The translations under genes were made by a program, and so were the position numbers. Shown piece after piece: positions 1 through 14,287 of a stretch of DNA of 64,000 nt. Origin of the DNA: Rostratula benghalensis. Its lineage: Eukaryota; Chordata; Aves; Charadriiformes; Rostratulidae. The notes beneath the pieces are model-generated. The model was not told the origin of the DNA. It saw nothing but the letters and a program-made list of their open reading frames with translations, and searched no databases. The stretch spans positions 6,463,086-6,527,085 of the forward strand of contig VXAI01000028.1 of assembly GCA_013399305.1 (NCBI GenBank), read 5' to 3'. The stretch's first letter is position 1. The number at the start of each line of letters is the position of its first letter.

Positions 1-3000
1 AGCTACATATTAGATCATGAGAACTGCAAAAGGAACAACTTCTTTTTTTTATTATTTAGCTCTTTATTTGCCTCCTGGCATGGTTGCCATCAGAATACAT
101 TTCTTAATGCAAGCTGGAAAAAGCTGCTTTCTGACCTTGCCTTGCGTTTCTTAATTCATTTCTAACAAGGGGAGTTGGAAGAAGCATTTGGAAAGGTCTC
201 CTAATTTGGAGATCAGAGTTTAGACATCTCTTTCCATTTTATCGGTAATGGTTGAGAACAAGACAATCTACAAAATGCCACCATTCCACTTCTGGTAGCA
301 TTGAAGTGAAAGGTTTTAAACAATTAGCATTTCAGTGGCCTCAAATTTTAAAATAAGAACCAAATACAGATTTCAAACTATAGAGAATTTGGTGTTCACC
401 AAAGCTGGTCTGTTTTTCCTTTGATGTATCACCCAATCACATCTCCTAAACCTTGCAAAACCCAAGCTACCTCTCTCAGTTGTGACTCTTCTGATTCCCA
501 TTTTTGCTTAGGGGGCTGCTGGTTGAGGACCACGCTTTCTGGAGCTGGCCATGAATCTCTGGATGAAACGTTGGGAGTTTGTGGGGTTTTTTTAACATTG
601 CGTAAGTCTGGACTTAGTGAAAGCAAAACATAACAGATAAAGAAGCCAGGATTTTTGCTGCAGCAGCCCACTTCTGCACCTAGGCTGGAAGCCTGTGAGT
701 CTGCAATTGGTGTGGTGTAGGAGGCAGATCAGGAGGCAGAATAATGGTTTTGCAGCTGTGGAGCCTCTTTCCCAGGATCTCCTTCAAGAATCCTGAAACT
801 ATCATTTTGAGGTCCAAACACTAAAGCCCTGAAAATCCCGTCCTGCGTAAATCAGTCCCTCAATCTAGAGGTGTTTCCCTAATTTGATATTTAAGATGCC
901 AGGATGTATTTCTGTGGGCCCAAAATGCACTGTGATGGACAGATGGGATTCTGTGCATGTAAAAAATGTTGGTTTCAGACATGGGTCTGTATATGTGTTT
1001 ATGGATACGTGTATTTTTATACATGTGTTTCTTGTTCCTTTCCCCTGAATACCTGTGCATGGAGCAAAGGAGAAGGATGAACTCTTAGCCTGGCTTCTGG
1101 CTGACCCTATGCATATATATTAACCAGGCAACTGTGCATATATCTGGTGGTCCATGTATTACAGGTAAACATGCCTGAGTTGCCTTTACACGTGCTGCTA
1201 ACTCAAGCGCTTGTGGAAGTGTTAGTTCTGGGCAGTTGAAGGCATAACAGAGGGTGCAGATGTGCCCCAGTGTGGAAAGAGATGCAGAAGCAATGGAGCA
1301 TGCCATGCCAAGGGGAGGCAGAGAGCCCAGGCCTTGCTGCGTTGAGCCTGCTGGAGTCCAATGGCTTGAGATCAAGCCTCTGTCTGCAGTGTTTCCCTGC
1401 ACCAACACATTTAATAATTAATTAATTTTATGTTTTGTGCTGGCCTAGAGAAAAGGATGTTTGTTTGCAAAAGTAATTCTTAGGAAACAGGAAAACCTCT
1501 TAGAAATGGAAAAGACAATGTAATTTTTTTGAGAAAACCAAGAGCTTTTATTTCCTGGATGTCACTGTTGCAATTTTGTATTGCTAAGATAAGAAAACGT
1601 AAATTCCTTGCAAGTGCTAATTGTACAACTACTGAGATTTCAATAGGTCATCTCACCATAACAGCAAATGCTTATGATTCCAATAGGTAGTCTGAGCTGA
1701 TATGTTTAAATTAGGGGGAAGAAGCAATATCCTGCTGTGGCAAGGCACACTGCTGGGTGATGATGGAGAGCTCCGTTTTCCAGAAAAGCCCTGAAAGAAA
1801 GTAATTGGGGAAACAAAGAGAGCAGCTATCTGTGTTTGGAGGGATCCTTGTCAGCTCCTCACAAGCTGGGCACAGACTAGGAAGTCCCATTTGCTCCTAT
1901 TTACACTCGAGAGAGATGTTAGTGGAATGAAATAAGAGCTTTGCTGTGCAATGGGAGACTGTGCTTCATATGTGGAAGCACCATATTTCTTTCAAAATGA
2001 TGCTGTTTTGTTTATGGGTTTTTGGGGGTGGGGTTTTTTTTTTTTATTATATTGTATTCTGCTATGGGAGCACAAAGAGCCCCAGGAGAAAACACTATAA
2101 CTGGCTAACTCAGAACAAAAAAAAAAAGTTCCCCAGTATTTAAATGTACTCACTTATGCATGTGAGAGCTGTAAACTATCAACAACAAGAAGAATGTAAA
2201 CCACAGGCTCAAATACATCTCTAACCTGGTTTCTATAAAGCTCCTTCTCTATCAGAGACTCAAACCGACTGCTTGTTGGCGGTGAGTGTGCTGTTTGAGG
2301 TATGAAAATAATTACCCTGTCAGATTTTCATAACATTTATTATTTGAGTATAAAACAAGAAGGTCAGACTCCCCTACTATAGATCCCTACTGTAATTGCT
2401 CTATTACTGTTTTGAATACGTGGTGTAGTTCTGTTTCTTGGCAAAACACACACATTAAACATTACCTTAACAGATAAATTTTGTTTTGTTTGCTGAGCTA
2501 CAGCTCCGTAAACACAAGGATACCAAATTCTGGGTATTTATAAAGCTGCCTGCATTTGAAATGTTGTTTATATCATATAGCTTGAGCTCATTGGTGAAGC
2601 TGAACATGTAGTAGAGACCTAGGAAATGAGCTGAGCCTAATTCTTTTTTCACTTGTGTTTTTTGCTGCTGCAGGCCAACTGGGGACGTGCAGTTATTTGT
2701 TTTCATTTAAATTATATTTAGTATTGCCAGTGTCAAGGAGGAAAAAAAACATACAAAGAAGTGAACAACATTTCCAGACATTTATGATCCCAACACACCA
2801 GAACTGGATGCAGTGTGTAGCCCCCAGGGCCTTACTCATGAAAGCTGGTGCAGTGCAGTGTGAAGGTACCAGGGCCAGTTCTCTACTCCAAAATGTAGCT
2901 CCAGGTCTGAGGGGTTTAAGCAGCTGAGAAGTATCAGTGATCAATGTGTGGATGATGGGGGTTGACAAAGCTGGTGGAAAAGGACCAGCTTGCCCAGGCT

Positions 3001-6000
3001 CCTCTCTGCCAGAGGCTGCCTGCACACCACCAGAGCAGAGCACCCTCTCAGGCTAGTGGTTTTCGTGGTGTGGCATCATGGAAACCAGATGCTGCCAGTG
3101 GCCCCCTGACTTGTTTTCCAGAGCTCCTGCTCTGAAGAGTACTTGTGGCTGCTCCATCAGTAGTTCCCCCACCGTACAAGTTATTTGTAAACATTTTGTG
3201 TCAGGAGACAGCTTGTTGCCCTGTATACTGTGTCTTCTAACCCTGGTGATGCTCCTTTCCCTACTTTTATGAAATCCCTTCAAAGTATTGCATGGAGTGA
3301 CTTCAGCTCCCCAAGGTGTCTCTCTCCTTTGTACACCTCTGTAAAAGAATCACAATGGCATGTTGAGATTTTTCTGCTGCACAAAAGAGGTTCAGAATTT
3401 GCACCATGAGAGACAGAATTATTTTAGGGGAAACAGGCCCTAAACATTATTAGCAAAAAATTCATTTAACCTAAGCTTTTACTAATAAGACCATGCTAAT
3501 TTAAACAAACAAACATGAAAGCTAAACTGACAATGAAAAGGAAAAGAAAGAAAAGCATCAGACTTCCTGGAATAGTTGTACTGGTAATACTTAAGAGTGT
3601 AGCTAAGTAGAATTTTGCATGTGACCCTTTTCCTCATCCATCTGTGGAATTACCCAATTAAAATTAATCCATGCAACTCAAAATTTCGAATGCTTGTGAT
3701 AAAACACTTACAAAGGAGTTGCTGAAACATATGGTAGACAGGTTCAATTAGTATGTCCTGAGAAATGTCCATGCTCATGGAAAATTCTGTGAGCTGGAAA
3801 TCAAGCCAAAATGCTAAATGATTGATAAATTCTGACAGCTCTTCTGAAAATATTATGCCTGGGAAACCCTCCTGTGCAGTTCTAGACAGTAGCCTGGGTG
3901 GCTAGTTTCTATGAGAGAGCAAGAGTAAGAAACTCAGTGGTGAAGTTAATGGATCTAAAATTTACCTTTATCCTATACTGCTATCCTAGTTATCAGAATC
4001 CCTGTTCTCTTTTTTTTTTTTTTTTTTTCTTTCAACTTTTTCATATAATTAAATGGGTCAGGTCTCTACAGGATGCTGGCTGTGTGGTGGCTATAAATAT
4101 TGCAGCGAGCAGCCCAGAGCTTCCATCCATCACTGGCCTCTGGTGGGAGGAAGGCGAACTGCTCAACTATTTGTCAAAGACAGGATTTCTCTAAGTAACC
4201 TGAAGCAGTCTGCTCTGGCTGTAAATCAAGGCGAGCTCTACATTTAACTCCCCGAAGTTCATTGAAAAAGCTATCCCTATACTGCTGAAATGGAGATTTA
4301 GTTTCAGCTCAGGGGTCCCAGGCTGTGCTTTGGGACAGAGCACGCTGTCCTAGAGAGAGCTGAATTCGGTGTTGTACTGTGTGAAATTCTGCATGGCCAC
4401 CGCACGCAGTTTATCAGCCAGCATGAAATCCAGTTCAGTCACGGATATGACAGTAGCTTGAAAGTCTAACTCAGCTGAACGCTGGCTGTGTTCAGCAAGT
4501 AGCAGGAGCTTGGACCTAAAAAAGGAAATTGCAAGCTAGCCCAGTCTTACCATTCATTTATGCACTGGGATTACAAACAAATTAGGTAGTGATAGCTGTA
4601 GTTTACTTACTGAAGTACTGAACTGGGCCGTAATGTTCTTTGTCATGTATTACTTACCTTCTCAAACAAAACTTCTGTGTAAATGTTACATTCTTAACTT
4701 CTTTGTCCACAGAAACCAAATGGAAAGAGTGACCTCAGTGTTTGCATCAATCCGGTCAGCAAGTGTGTCCCAGATACTCATGACTGAACTAGATTATTTG
4801 CTTACCTGATGAGTAGAACAGTTATATGTCAGAGCTGCTTTCTTCTGGAGTACAGAACCAAACTGTGGAAACCTGAAACCCAACAAATATATATTTAATC
4901 ATTATTATTATTAGCAGAGAAATTGGTACCATTATAAGATGGGTGTTGGATATCAGACTAAAGCCAAACAGGTGAGGTTCTTCCTTGTGTGAGTAGTAAA
5001 AGAGGTGGGATATAGCCTTCCCTCTCCCAATGACAGAGAAACCTCCGTTCTGCCTACTTACTCTTTATGAGACGTAAGTGAAACGAAGGAGTGTGATTGT
5101 GAAAACCACTCTAGGGGTAAACGGTCTTTGTCCCCTCCTGTGTAACACTGAATGCAGTAGAAGCTTCTGTTCAAGGCTTTTAGCTGCAGCCAAGATATGG
5201 TGAATTATCTCTAACTATGGCTGGTGAATTCCCATCAGTCCCACGGGAACCTAATGCTTCCTTGTGTCAATTAATATTAGAACTGAGTTTCAACTGAATT
5301 TAGCCATTTAGAAGTTATTCTGAACCAAATGTAGAGTGGAACTGTGAAGCCTGCATTTGGGTGAAGAAGTATCAAAGCTCAGAACTGGAACACATTTGGA
5401 GGTTTAGAAAAAGTGGTCGTTAACATTGGTGGAATGACAGTTGTGGGTCAGGACATCATCTGAAGTTTGGTCTTTGCAGCATTTCCATCTATTATTTTTT
5501 ACATTACCATTTAAATCTCAAAACTTCACAGGCAAATGTACTTTTATTCTCTTAACTACAAAACCATTACATTTCTCCTACAATTTAGGTATAGTTCAGA
5601 ATAAAACCCAGACAAGAACACCAAGTGGATTTTTCCCTCTTTCTTCTGATGAGGATTAAACAACTTGTATAAAATCCCCTTTTTCCCTTCTCTAACTGAA
5701 AATACTTTATTCACATTAAATATGTTGTACCTTGGTAGGGAAGCCAGTATTCTGGGCTCTAAAGGTTGAAACATGCTGAGTGATTAATTAAAAACCTACA
5801 TTTGCCTTGCTTGACTAATGCAATAAAAAGCAAAATAACATATTAGCATACGCTGGATTGGCCACAATTTCTGCTGCCAATAAACTTCTGTCATTTATTA
5901 ATTGGTAGTAACAAACAATAAAAGGATTTACTTCACAGTTGCCTGAAAGGTCAGTGAGGTAGGTCCTGGGAGGAAGGGGAAGAGGTGGTGGAGCTATTTT

Positions 6001-8049
6001 CTTTCCTCTCAGGAATGGTACTGTGAGCACTGAGGCCAACTTGAGTCAACATTTTTCTTCCGTCTAATACAGAGCTCTTGAACCCAGTCAAAGCAGTTGT
6101 CTCTGTTGTGAAGTGCTGATTGTACTGCTGTATACTGGAGCCAGAAGGAGCTCCCTGCAGTTCATGATGATATAAGCAACGGAAGAACTTGCTTCTGACC
6201 TGGTCTTGTGATAGTGGGGATTAACATTCATGACTTTCTCTTAGCAGAGTCAAGCAACTTTACAAGAATAAGGAAAACAGTGGTGTGCCAAAATTTCTCT
6301 TTTCATTGGCCTCACTGAAAATATTTTTCTTAAAGCTTCCTTGCCTTTCTCTTCTCAAGCCTACTATCTTAAGTTTAAAAAAACAAAGAAGCAACAGTGT
6401 GTGCCAGCCATATGCTAACATAAAAGTTTTGTTTCTAGTTGTTACCCATCATCATCTCTCCCATAAAGCACATACTTTTCTCCAGGACTTGATTGCTTCT
6501 CTGGGAACTAACTGGAAGGCTTGTGTGGTCTAACAACAGAAACCTCCCTTGGCAGCCTGGCATTAAGCAGATGTGGAGAATAAAGAAAAGAGTAAAGGTT
6601 TTGAATAGACAGAGAGCTACAAATCATCCTTAAGTGTTGGTAAGGGTAGCACCATTGCATCAGTGCAATTCACCTTCTCTGGGCTTTCTTGAGTAGCTCC
6701 TGTCAATAACCAACCAATTTTGGTCTCAGCTGCTTGTAAGGCACTACTTGATTAGAGCCAGAGCTCATGATGTTGCTTTTAGGCGCTACATGAGCTGAGC
6801 ACTTGCACACACTTTCATGTCTGACAGTTTGACACACTTTGTTACATGGACATAGATTTATAAATACTACTGAAGTGCTCTGCTAAAATGTCCATGAACA
6901 GCCGTGTCTTGTCCCCTCTCCATCTTTAAGATACAAATACCAGTAATTTTTGGCTGGGGCACGCTACATCTTTTTAATGCTGTTTTCAAAATAGCAATCT
7001 TTATCTCATGGCTTTTATCTCAGTGTTTTTAGAGCTGACATGACACCAAGTTCCAGTGTGACAGTATCAGTCAACCTGTTTGGTTATGTGCTTAAAAGGA
7101 GAGCTGGGTTGTTGATGAGGAATGAGGCTGTTGTTAGCAATGCTAATTGCTGTCAGCAGTATTGATCCAACTTAGTCAGAAATATACCACAGTCACTTAA
7201 ATTTGCAGAGTATAACTAAATCAAGCTGTTTCTTACAGTATGTGTTTTCCCTAAGGCAGATGTGCCGATATGAAGAAGATGCTTCCATCGTGTATTATTT
7301 AAACATATTAAAATATTTACCAAATATCTGTTGCTAATGAGGTACCTGATTACATACATATATATTATACATACAGATATAACCATTAGAATATGTTGAC
7401 AATGGCACTTGGCTTGTTACAGTTTTATATCACAGTCTGTAGTGCTGTGCAAACATTAATTAAATGAATCCTATCAATAAATAAAATAAGTAAACAAGTA
7501 CTTATTAGACTATGCCATTCTACACATAAGGCAACTGAAAAAAGAATATTACAGCTCTAATTGCTTGAGATTCTCGTATCTTAGTAGGTACTGGGGTTCT
7601 GAAGATGTTGAAACTCATGCCTTGTGAATTTTAGCTCTGGCTCTGTCCTACAGCAGGCAGGGGGAACAGCAAATGAAACAGTCCTGGATAGAATGATCTT
7701 GTCGAGAAGGTTATTTGAGAAGTGAAAACAGAATATTATCAACTTGAGAAGTGCTTTGAAAACACAGAGCCTTGAAAGAGTGACAGGATACCCAGAGGAG
7801 CCTCATTGCTCCAAGCAGGAGACAGGCAATTAAAGCAAAAGTTTTGTTTGTCTTTGGTAATTTCTTTTTCCCTTGTATTTTTAAAGCATTGGCTGTCACT
7901 GGCTAAATGAACCACAGTTACTTAACTTGGTCAAGAACTGACCGTCTTTCTGGCTTATGTTATTTACAGTGCACAGTTGAGGAGCAATTCCTTGAAGTCA
8001 CTACTGAAATGAGCAAGCTTGAAAAGTTAAGATCAGAGGCCCTAAAGAA

Positions 8050-8116
8050 TGTCTGGATGGTTGGACTAGATGATTTGAAAGCTCCCTTCCACCCTAGGCA
8101 ATTCTGTGATTCTAAT
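8050..8116 (+). mobile_element. CR1 LINE, short 3' tail
   Basis: The stretch has the typical CR1 3' end: ggatggttggactagatgat, a variant of 'ggtcccttccaacc', and finally attctgtgattct. It is sense relative to PCSK2 and severely 5'-truncated. The assembly gap begins about 40 bases downstream. Confidence 0.75.
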
Positions 8117-8158
8117 CTGTGGTTTTAGTTGTCTTTTTCTGTTTTGGGTTGTTTGGGT

Positions 8159-8259
8159 NNNNNNNNNNNNNNNNNNNNNNNNNNNNNNNNNNNNNNNNNN
8201 NNNNNNNNNNNNNNNNNNNNNNNNNNNNNNNNNNNNNNNNNNNNNNNNNNNNNNNNNNN
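8159..8259. other. Assembly gap (101 N)
   Basis: Bases 8159-8259 are all N. The gap is preceded by T/G-rich low complexity (gttttgggttgtttgggt), the kind of sequence that often breaks assembly. The true gap length may differ. Confidence 0.99.
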
Positions 8260-9482
8260 TAACAGGATGAGTAAAATTCTCCCAAATTGTGGATAAAATT
8301 CATTTTATACTACTCATTCTTGTTTAAAGAAAATGTAATTGATTATTGATTCAATTTGTGATGGAATTGTGTTTACTTTACCATTCTAATAATGATTGGA
8401 GGGGGCTGTCTCATTTTTCCAGTGGCCATTTGTTGTTGGTAAAAACAACAACACAACTGTTAGATGCTCACTGTGACTTTTCTGTGTGCTGAGCTCCAGG
8501 ATCCTCCCTGATGCCCCTGGCTCGGCTGAGGTGCTCTTCTCTGTAGGATCCTCACTATCTATGTAAGAGGCCACAATGGTGATTGCCAAGCCTTCACTTC
8601 AGGCTGTCAGCCAAACAGTAACAATCACCTACTCCAGGTAACGATGATCCAGATTAATCCAGGCAGTCCAATGCATGTGCTGGTGTATTATAAGCAAGCC
8701 TGTTCTCCTCCAAATCTGGAAAGTATCCTGCTTACAGCAGTGCATATGGTAGAATCGATAATGGGTTTTATGGTTACTGGGGAGTAACAGATAAAACTCT
8801 CTAAAATGCACAGATCCATTCACATAAACGAGAATAACTCTTTTAAAAGCCTCAAACGGCTTCTCCAATTCACTGATAAAACTATCAAAAAATACACAAT
8901 CTTGTCTCTGATGACTTATATGACTGTTACATGCTTGCAGGTTGATGCTCTTCAATGACAAACTTAACAGTGATATAAATAAATACAGTAAAACATTAAA
9001 CCTCTATGATTCATTCATTTGCAAATCAAATCCCAAATACTGCAAACTTGAAACCAGACCAATGGAGCAGTTTTTTATAAGTGCTTGGGAGCACTATGCA
9101 TGATAATGTAAGAAAAAACTGATGAGAAAATGAGAGTTAGAGATTTAACATCAGAATTGATCTACCTGAACGTGGACAGCTGTGCTCCTCTTCCAGTCTG
9201 GAGCAAAAGAGGTGCTCTTGGGGCTCTGCTCGGCTCATTTTAACATGGCTACCTAAAACAGGTCAGATGAATCATGCTCTTAAAAGTGCCTCTTTTTTTG
9301 CCATGAGTTGTACGGGGAGCTCAGATGAATTCCATGTGGACAGACTGGACATATAAGTGTAATATCAGTCTCCAGACTGGTTCCATTTACTTCCCCCTAT
9401 TTACTGAACTGCTCATGTCCAGCCCTTGAGAAGACTGTTTAACCTTGTGGTTACTGCATGTGAGAGGGACTAGACAAAAGGC

Positions 9483-9510
9483 TTTATTTTATCCTTTTGG
9501 ATAAAATAAA
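9483..9510. repeat. Perfect 12-bp inverted repeat with 4-nt loop
   Basis: TTTATTTTATCC (9483-9494), loop TTTT, then GGATAAAATAAA (9499-9510) is an exact reverse complement. No function is implied; it could extrude or fold in RNA. Confidence 0.85.
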
Positions 9511-12500
9511 ATCCAAAGGCATGTATTCTACAAAATCTTTGGATACCATGTTTGACTTCATGCTGTTTCTAGAGGGAAAAACATTTCACTGTGGGGGTTG
9601 GGGAACCTTTCAGAAACCATTGTAAGCTACTTCTGCTGTCTTGAGAAAGACTTAACAGAACTTTTTAAGCAAGGTTGCCACATTCTTACAAGATAACTAA
9701 TCCCTTAAATAACAATAACAGGTAGCCTTGATACTACGCATATTGCAATATTTCTGTTGACTCTGGGAAAAAAGGAACAGCAAACAGATCAATGTTCTCT
9801 CAAACAAACACCCACAGTCCTTTCTTACTACCACCACCTGTTGCTGATTCCCTTAAGAGGTGGTGGGAGATGCATATGAAACAGCTGAAAACATATGTAA
9901 GGATCTAAATAAGGCATTTCTGAATTATTTTGTAGGAGAAATGTACTGTGTGTTAATCAACTGATTTCACAAGGATCATCTTCTGATTATATTTTAAGAT
10001 ATGATTTACATTTTGGGAGAGTTAAAACTCTGGCTAACACCTCTACCTGCCAGATTTGCCAAGACAAGCAGATTAGGCTTTGGTGGAGGCAGCTAAATAA
10101 GACACAGGTGCAATGAGAAACGAGCCAGGAAGACTGAGTCATAACGCTCAGACCCAAACCTGATTGTCCTGGTCTTCAGGGCTCTTTGGAGCTGATGTTG
10201 ATCCTTGTGCTGAGCCTTCAGAGTAATTATGGTACGCTAATGAGAAAGCGTGAAATCCCTGTCTGAGGCCGTGGGGACACAGATTTCATGTTGGGTAAGC
10301 TTTGGCACAGCTTTAATACTCTGTGCTATTTCCTATTTCTTCACCAACATTTGAATTAATCCTTTCTTGTTCATGCTTTATCCTGTATTATTTGCTGCCT
10401 GGGGCTGCCCGTGTTTGTAGTTGGCTCTACTGTTACGTGTCCCTCATCGCTATAGTGAGTGAGTGCCTTTGACTGCAGACTTGGCTCCCATCTGTGTATT
10501 TAAAAGTAAAACAATTTCTAATGCTAATTGGGGTAAGAGAAAATGAGAGAAAGAGAGTTTAAAAATTCATACTGAATATTTATAAGCATTCTCAGTGCAT
10601 TTGGTGAAACTGGAATGAAAAGGTTTCTAAAAGGTTTCTAATTTCTGCTGGGAGGCATTTTGTTGTGCTTCACCTATAATGGCAACCAAAGGAGTAGGAC
10701 CTGTGAAGGCTCTGAGTACATTTACTTGTTCCAGGTTTAGGTCGTATTTTCTGTTGGTGTAATTATTGAGCAGTAATGGAATGAAAGAGCTCATCTGTGC
10801 AGATTTATGGCACCTCTTAAAGTCAGGAGCTGTGCTGGTGCTCTGTAGGGGAGAGATGTTTTGTGTTATGGTTTGGGAGGGGGGGGAATCAGGAATTAAT
10901 TTTTAAATATTTTTTAAAATTCTTTTTAATTTGTGGGATGGGTATTTTTTCCTCAGAGCAGATAAAGGCTTTCTTTAGCACCAGTGTTTGAACCTTTACA
11001 TGTCTAGTTGCATATTCATCCTCAGGCAGGCAAGAAACACTGAGGAGGGTCTTTGTCAGCCTGGCTGGATGAGGATTTTCTGTGAATGTTGTTCACTGAT
11101 GGATCCCTTTATGCTGATTTTGTTGCTGATCAAAGAAGGCGATTCTAGGGTAAAATCACCCTTTGTTTGTATTTTTAAGTTACTCTGCTCAAAAGAAAGT
11201 TGTTCTGGACTGTTGTCCCCATTGGTAACTTGGAAGAGGAACCTTAGCAATAGATTCAAGTGTACTGGTTTTAGAATATTACAGTATTGAGGACAAATCA
11301 TTGGAAATCAAGCATGAAAGGTAGCAATGTACTGAAGGGATGTGCTGTTACATGGTACAGCATGAAAGGCTGCATGGGAAGACTGGGCAGAGATCAGTTC
11401 CATTAAAACGGGAGGGGGCCATCCAATCTGTTCATAAGCTTTCTGTGAGCACTTTAATTTGCTTGTGAGGTGTATGGAGATAAGGCCCTGAAACAAGTCA
11501 GTAAAATGTAATGTTAAATGTAAACCTGGGAACTGACGTTCCTCTTTATTTTTCTGTTGTATTTGTCACCTCTTAAAACCAGTGACAGGCTGTGAATGCT
11601 GGGCCCCTTGCAGAGAGTCAGGTGAAGTACTGATACCACTGGCAGCTTTATTCAACATATTTTAATTTTTTTTAGCATTTATTTCAGCTTTGTAATACCT
11701 TTGCTGTGGATAGGCTCTTCTGGTCAGATGATGCTGATGCTTTTATGGTTGTTTTCAGTGTTAGCTCTGCCCAAGGTGGCCCCAGTGCTGCTCGTGTAGA
11801 ATGTGGAATTTAGTCTTTGCGTGGCTTCTTCTCTTTAAATCCCTGCACCACTTTGCCACTAATATTGATGTCCTCTGCTATCAAACAGACAGAACTACAT
11901 CTGGTGCCACTATGTATATTCTCCAAGATGAGACCATAAAAGAAGCGCAGGGGTTTTTTTGTTTTGTTCTCTCAAGTAGACAAAATGGGATGGGAGCCAT
12001 GAGCTCTGAGGCAGCTGTGTGTGCTGCCCCATCCTAGAGCAGGTGCCAGTGAGGAACAGGCTGCTTTATCCCTGATATTTCCTTCTTGGAGCAGATCAGT
12101 AGTGGAGGTCTCAGCAGTGGACTGTGTCATCTTTTTTTTCCTGTTTCCTTTTGTACCATTTGGTACATCTTATGACATTGTTTTCTAGATAAACCTCTTC
12201 CATTTAAAGAGTTGCTCTTTCCTCCATTTTGAATGCTGAATTTTTAAAAGTTACCTTCTGGTCTTTATCCTTTTCAGGAAGGAGGTTAACAGAATATCAT
12301 CTTTGGTTATTAACAATACTATCTAGAGGTTGCAAATCTGAAGAAAAGGAGGAGACAGGTGCAGATACAAGGTTTTGCTCTTCTCACTGTGTTGTATTTG
12401 TGATTCTGGTTTTGTTTGTATGCATTTTTTCACCAGTAATTTTATATAAATGCTGCAAGTAACAAAGTGCACATAATTCCTGAGATTCTTAGAGGGAATT

Positions 12501-13165
12501 CCTACTTTGTATTGAACTGCATTTATACATCAAGGCAATAGTAGACCGTTTTCTCACTCTAAATAATCCTCCTCACTTGAATATTCAAGTGCTTTCCAGT
12601 AATTAGCAATCCTACATAATTGCTAATTTTTTCTCTGAGGGCAGGAAGCTTTGCCTCTGTCTTAAAGAAAGAACCTTACCCACCAAGTTGAGTGCATTAT
12701 TCCTCTGTGTTACAGACATAGCTGCTGCTGAAATAGGAATTGCACTCAAATAAGATTCTAGTTTACAATGAGAATATTACAAAGGAGCTACTGCTGGTGA
12801 CCCTTTGGAGGTTTTTTTTTATGTACAGGAGTCCTTCTGGCTTCATTTCACTTCATTACATACACTGCTCACTTTGCTATTTGCTATCTTGCTCCAGCTC
12901 CAAATGAAAGTAGACCTGGAGAAGAGAATAGTGGAGATGTAGACCTTGCTGGGAAATACCCACATCCTGTTGGCTGGTGGCTGCAGAGCAGTTACTGCTC
13001 AGTAGCAGGAGTTCATCAAAACCAGAGCACTTCAGGTGTTGTTTCTGGTATTCACAGATCTCAATGCAAAATCCTTATCAAAGTCTGCAATGTTTTAGGC
13101 CCTTTGCTTGTGTCTAACTTCTAAGTTTCTTCCTGCAAATTGATGAGTTTCTACTATTAATTATT

Positions 13166-13211
13166 CCACAGTGTCATATTTGATCCACAAATCCACAGTT
13201 TCGTATTTGAT
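13166..13211. repeat. Imperfect short tandem duplication
   Basis: The unit ccacagtgtcatatttgatc starts at 13166 and recurs at 13193 as ccacagtttcgtatttgatc, with two mismatches over about 20 bases. Confidence 0.7.
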
Positions 13212-14170
13212 CATATTTGCCGTATTCCAGCTGTTCCCTAACTTGGCTGCCTTCCTGTCTAGTTTCCCCCAGTGAATAAGTGTGAAAATGCAAACTGTAA
13301 AATATGCAAGTTCCTCTGAGAAAGGAGTGGAATAGTCTTAGTCAAACTTACTCATGACTTTGTCCACAAATCTGGTCATTGTTGTACTTGACTTGAATAC
13401 ACTGGTGTTAAGTTTACTCTATAATACATTGCTTTATTCTAAGTGGGACTAAAAATTAACCCTGCAGAGAAAATAGCGAATACAAGTGTTATGTTTCCAG
13501 GTATTCTCAAAATTACTGAGAATCTTCCTTAATGGAAGAACATAAATATCAGTATTTGACTGGAATTGATTTGAATGGCTCATACTGAGATAAAAAGAAG
13601 GAAAATAGCCTGATGAGAGAATTAGAGGAGTAATTGGGCCACAGCTTGTGATGGATGGGAATGGTTAGCATGGAAAGATGGATTTCAAGCTGTAACTGAT
13701 CTGGCTATATCTACTTTTTTTCCCCTGTATATTTTTGAGAGTAATGTATCTGACATGGGGGAAGGACTGTTTCCTGCAGTCAGATCTATTGCCAAACTCT
13801 GGATTATGGAATTACTCGACTACCCAGATGTTAAAGATGTCAGTACAGGGTTTGGAAATATAAATCTGCTTTTTCAAATAGGATCTAAACCCAGACAGAA
13901 TTTGAGCCTTAAGAGGTCAAGCTCTGGGATGGATATGAAGTGTAAGAGACTTCTGTTGCCACTGCCATGAGGTTTTGTAGCCTCACTACTTCTGCCTGAG
14001 CTCTAGTGTTCTTCACAGTATGGAGCTGGTGTAAAATATTCTGCTAATTTTCCCAGAACAGCTTGCCAGCTAGCCCCACAAATCAGCTTCAAGGGACCAC
14101 AATATTTTTGGTGAAATCTCCTTTAGCTTTTATATACAATTAACAAGGTACTTCTATCAAAACAGAAAGC

Positions 14171-14196
14171 TTTTTTTTTTTTAAAAAAAAAAAAAA
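14171..14196. repeat. T12A14 palindromic homopolymer pair
   Basis: Twelve T (14171-14182) are followed directly by fourteen A (14183-14196), making a self-complementary tract. It lies about 90 bases from the CR1 3' end at 14288. Confidence 0.95.
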
Positions 14197-14287
14197 GTTA
14201 CTTTGCATTACTATATTATGTATCATACACCATGGGATTTTAAAAGTGATATTGATTTCATTGATATTAAATGTTTCAGTTAACATT

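Noticed and set aside
8991..9020. ctctatgattcattc, similar to the CR1 3' terminal repeat
   Set aside because: The preceding sequence has no CR1 similarity, so the match is probably chance.
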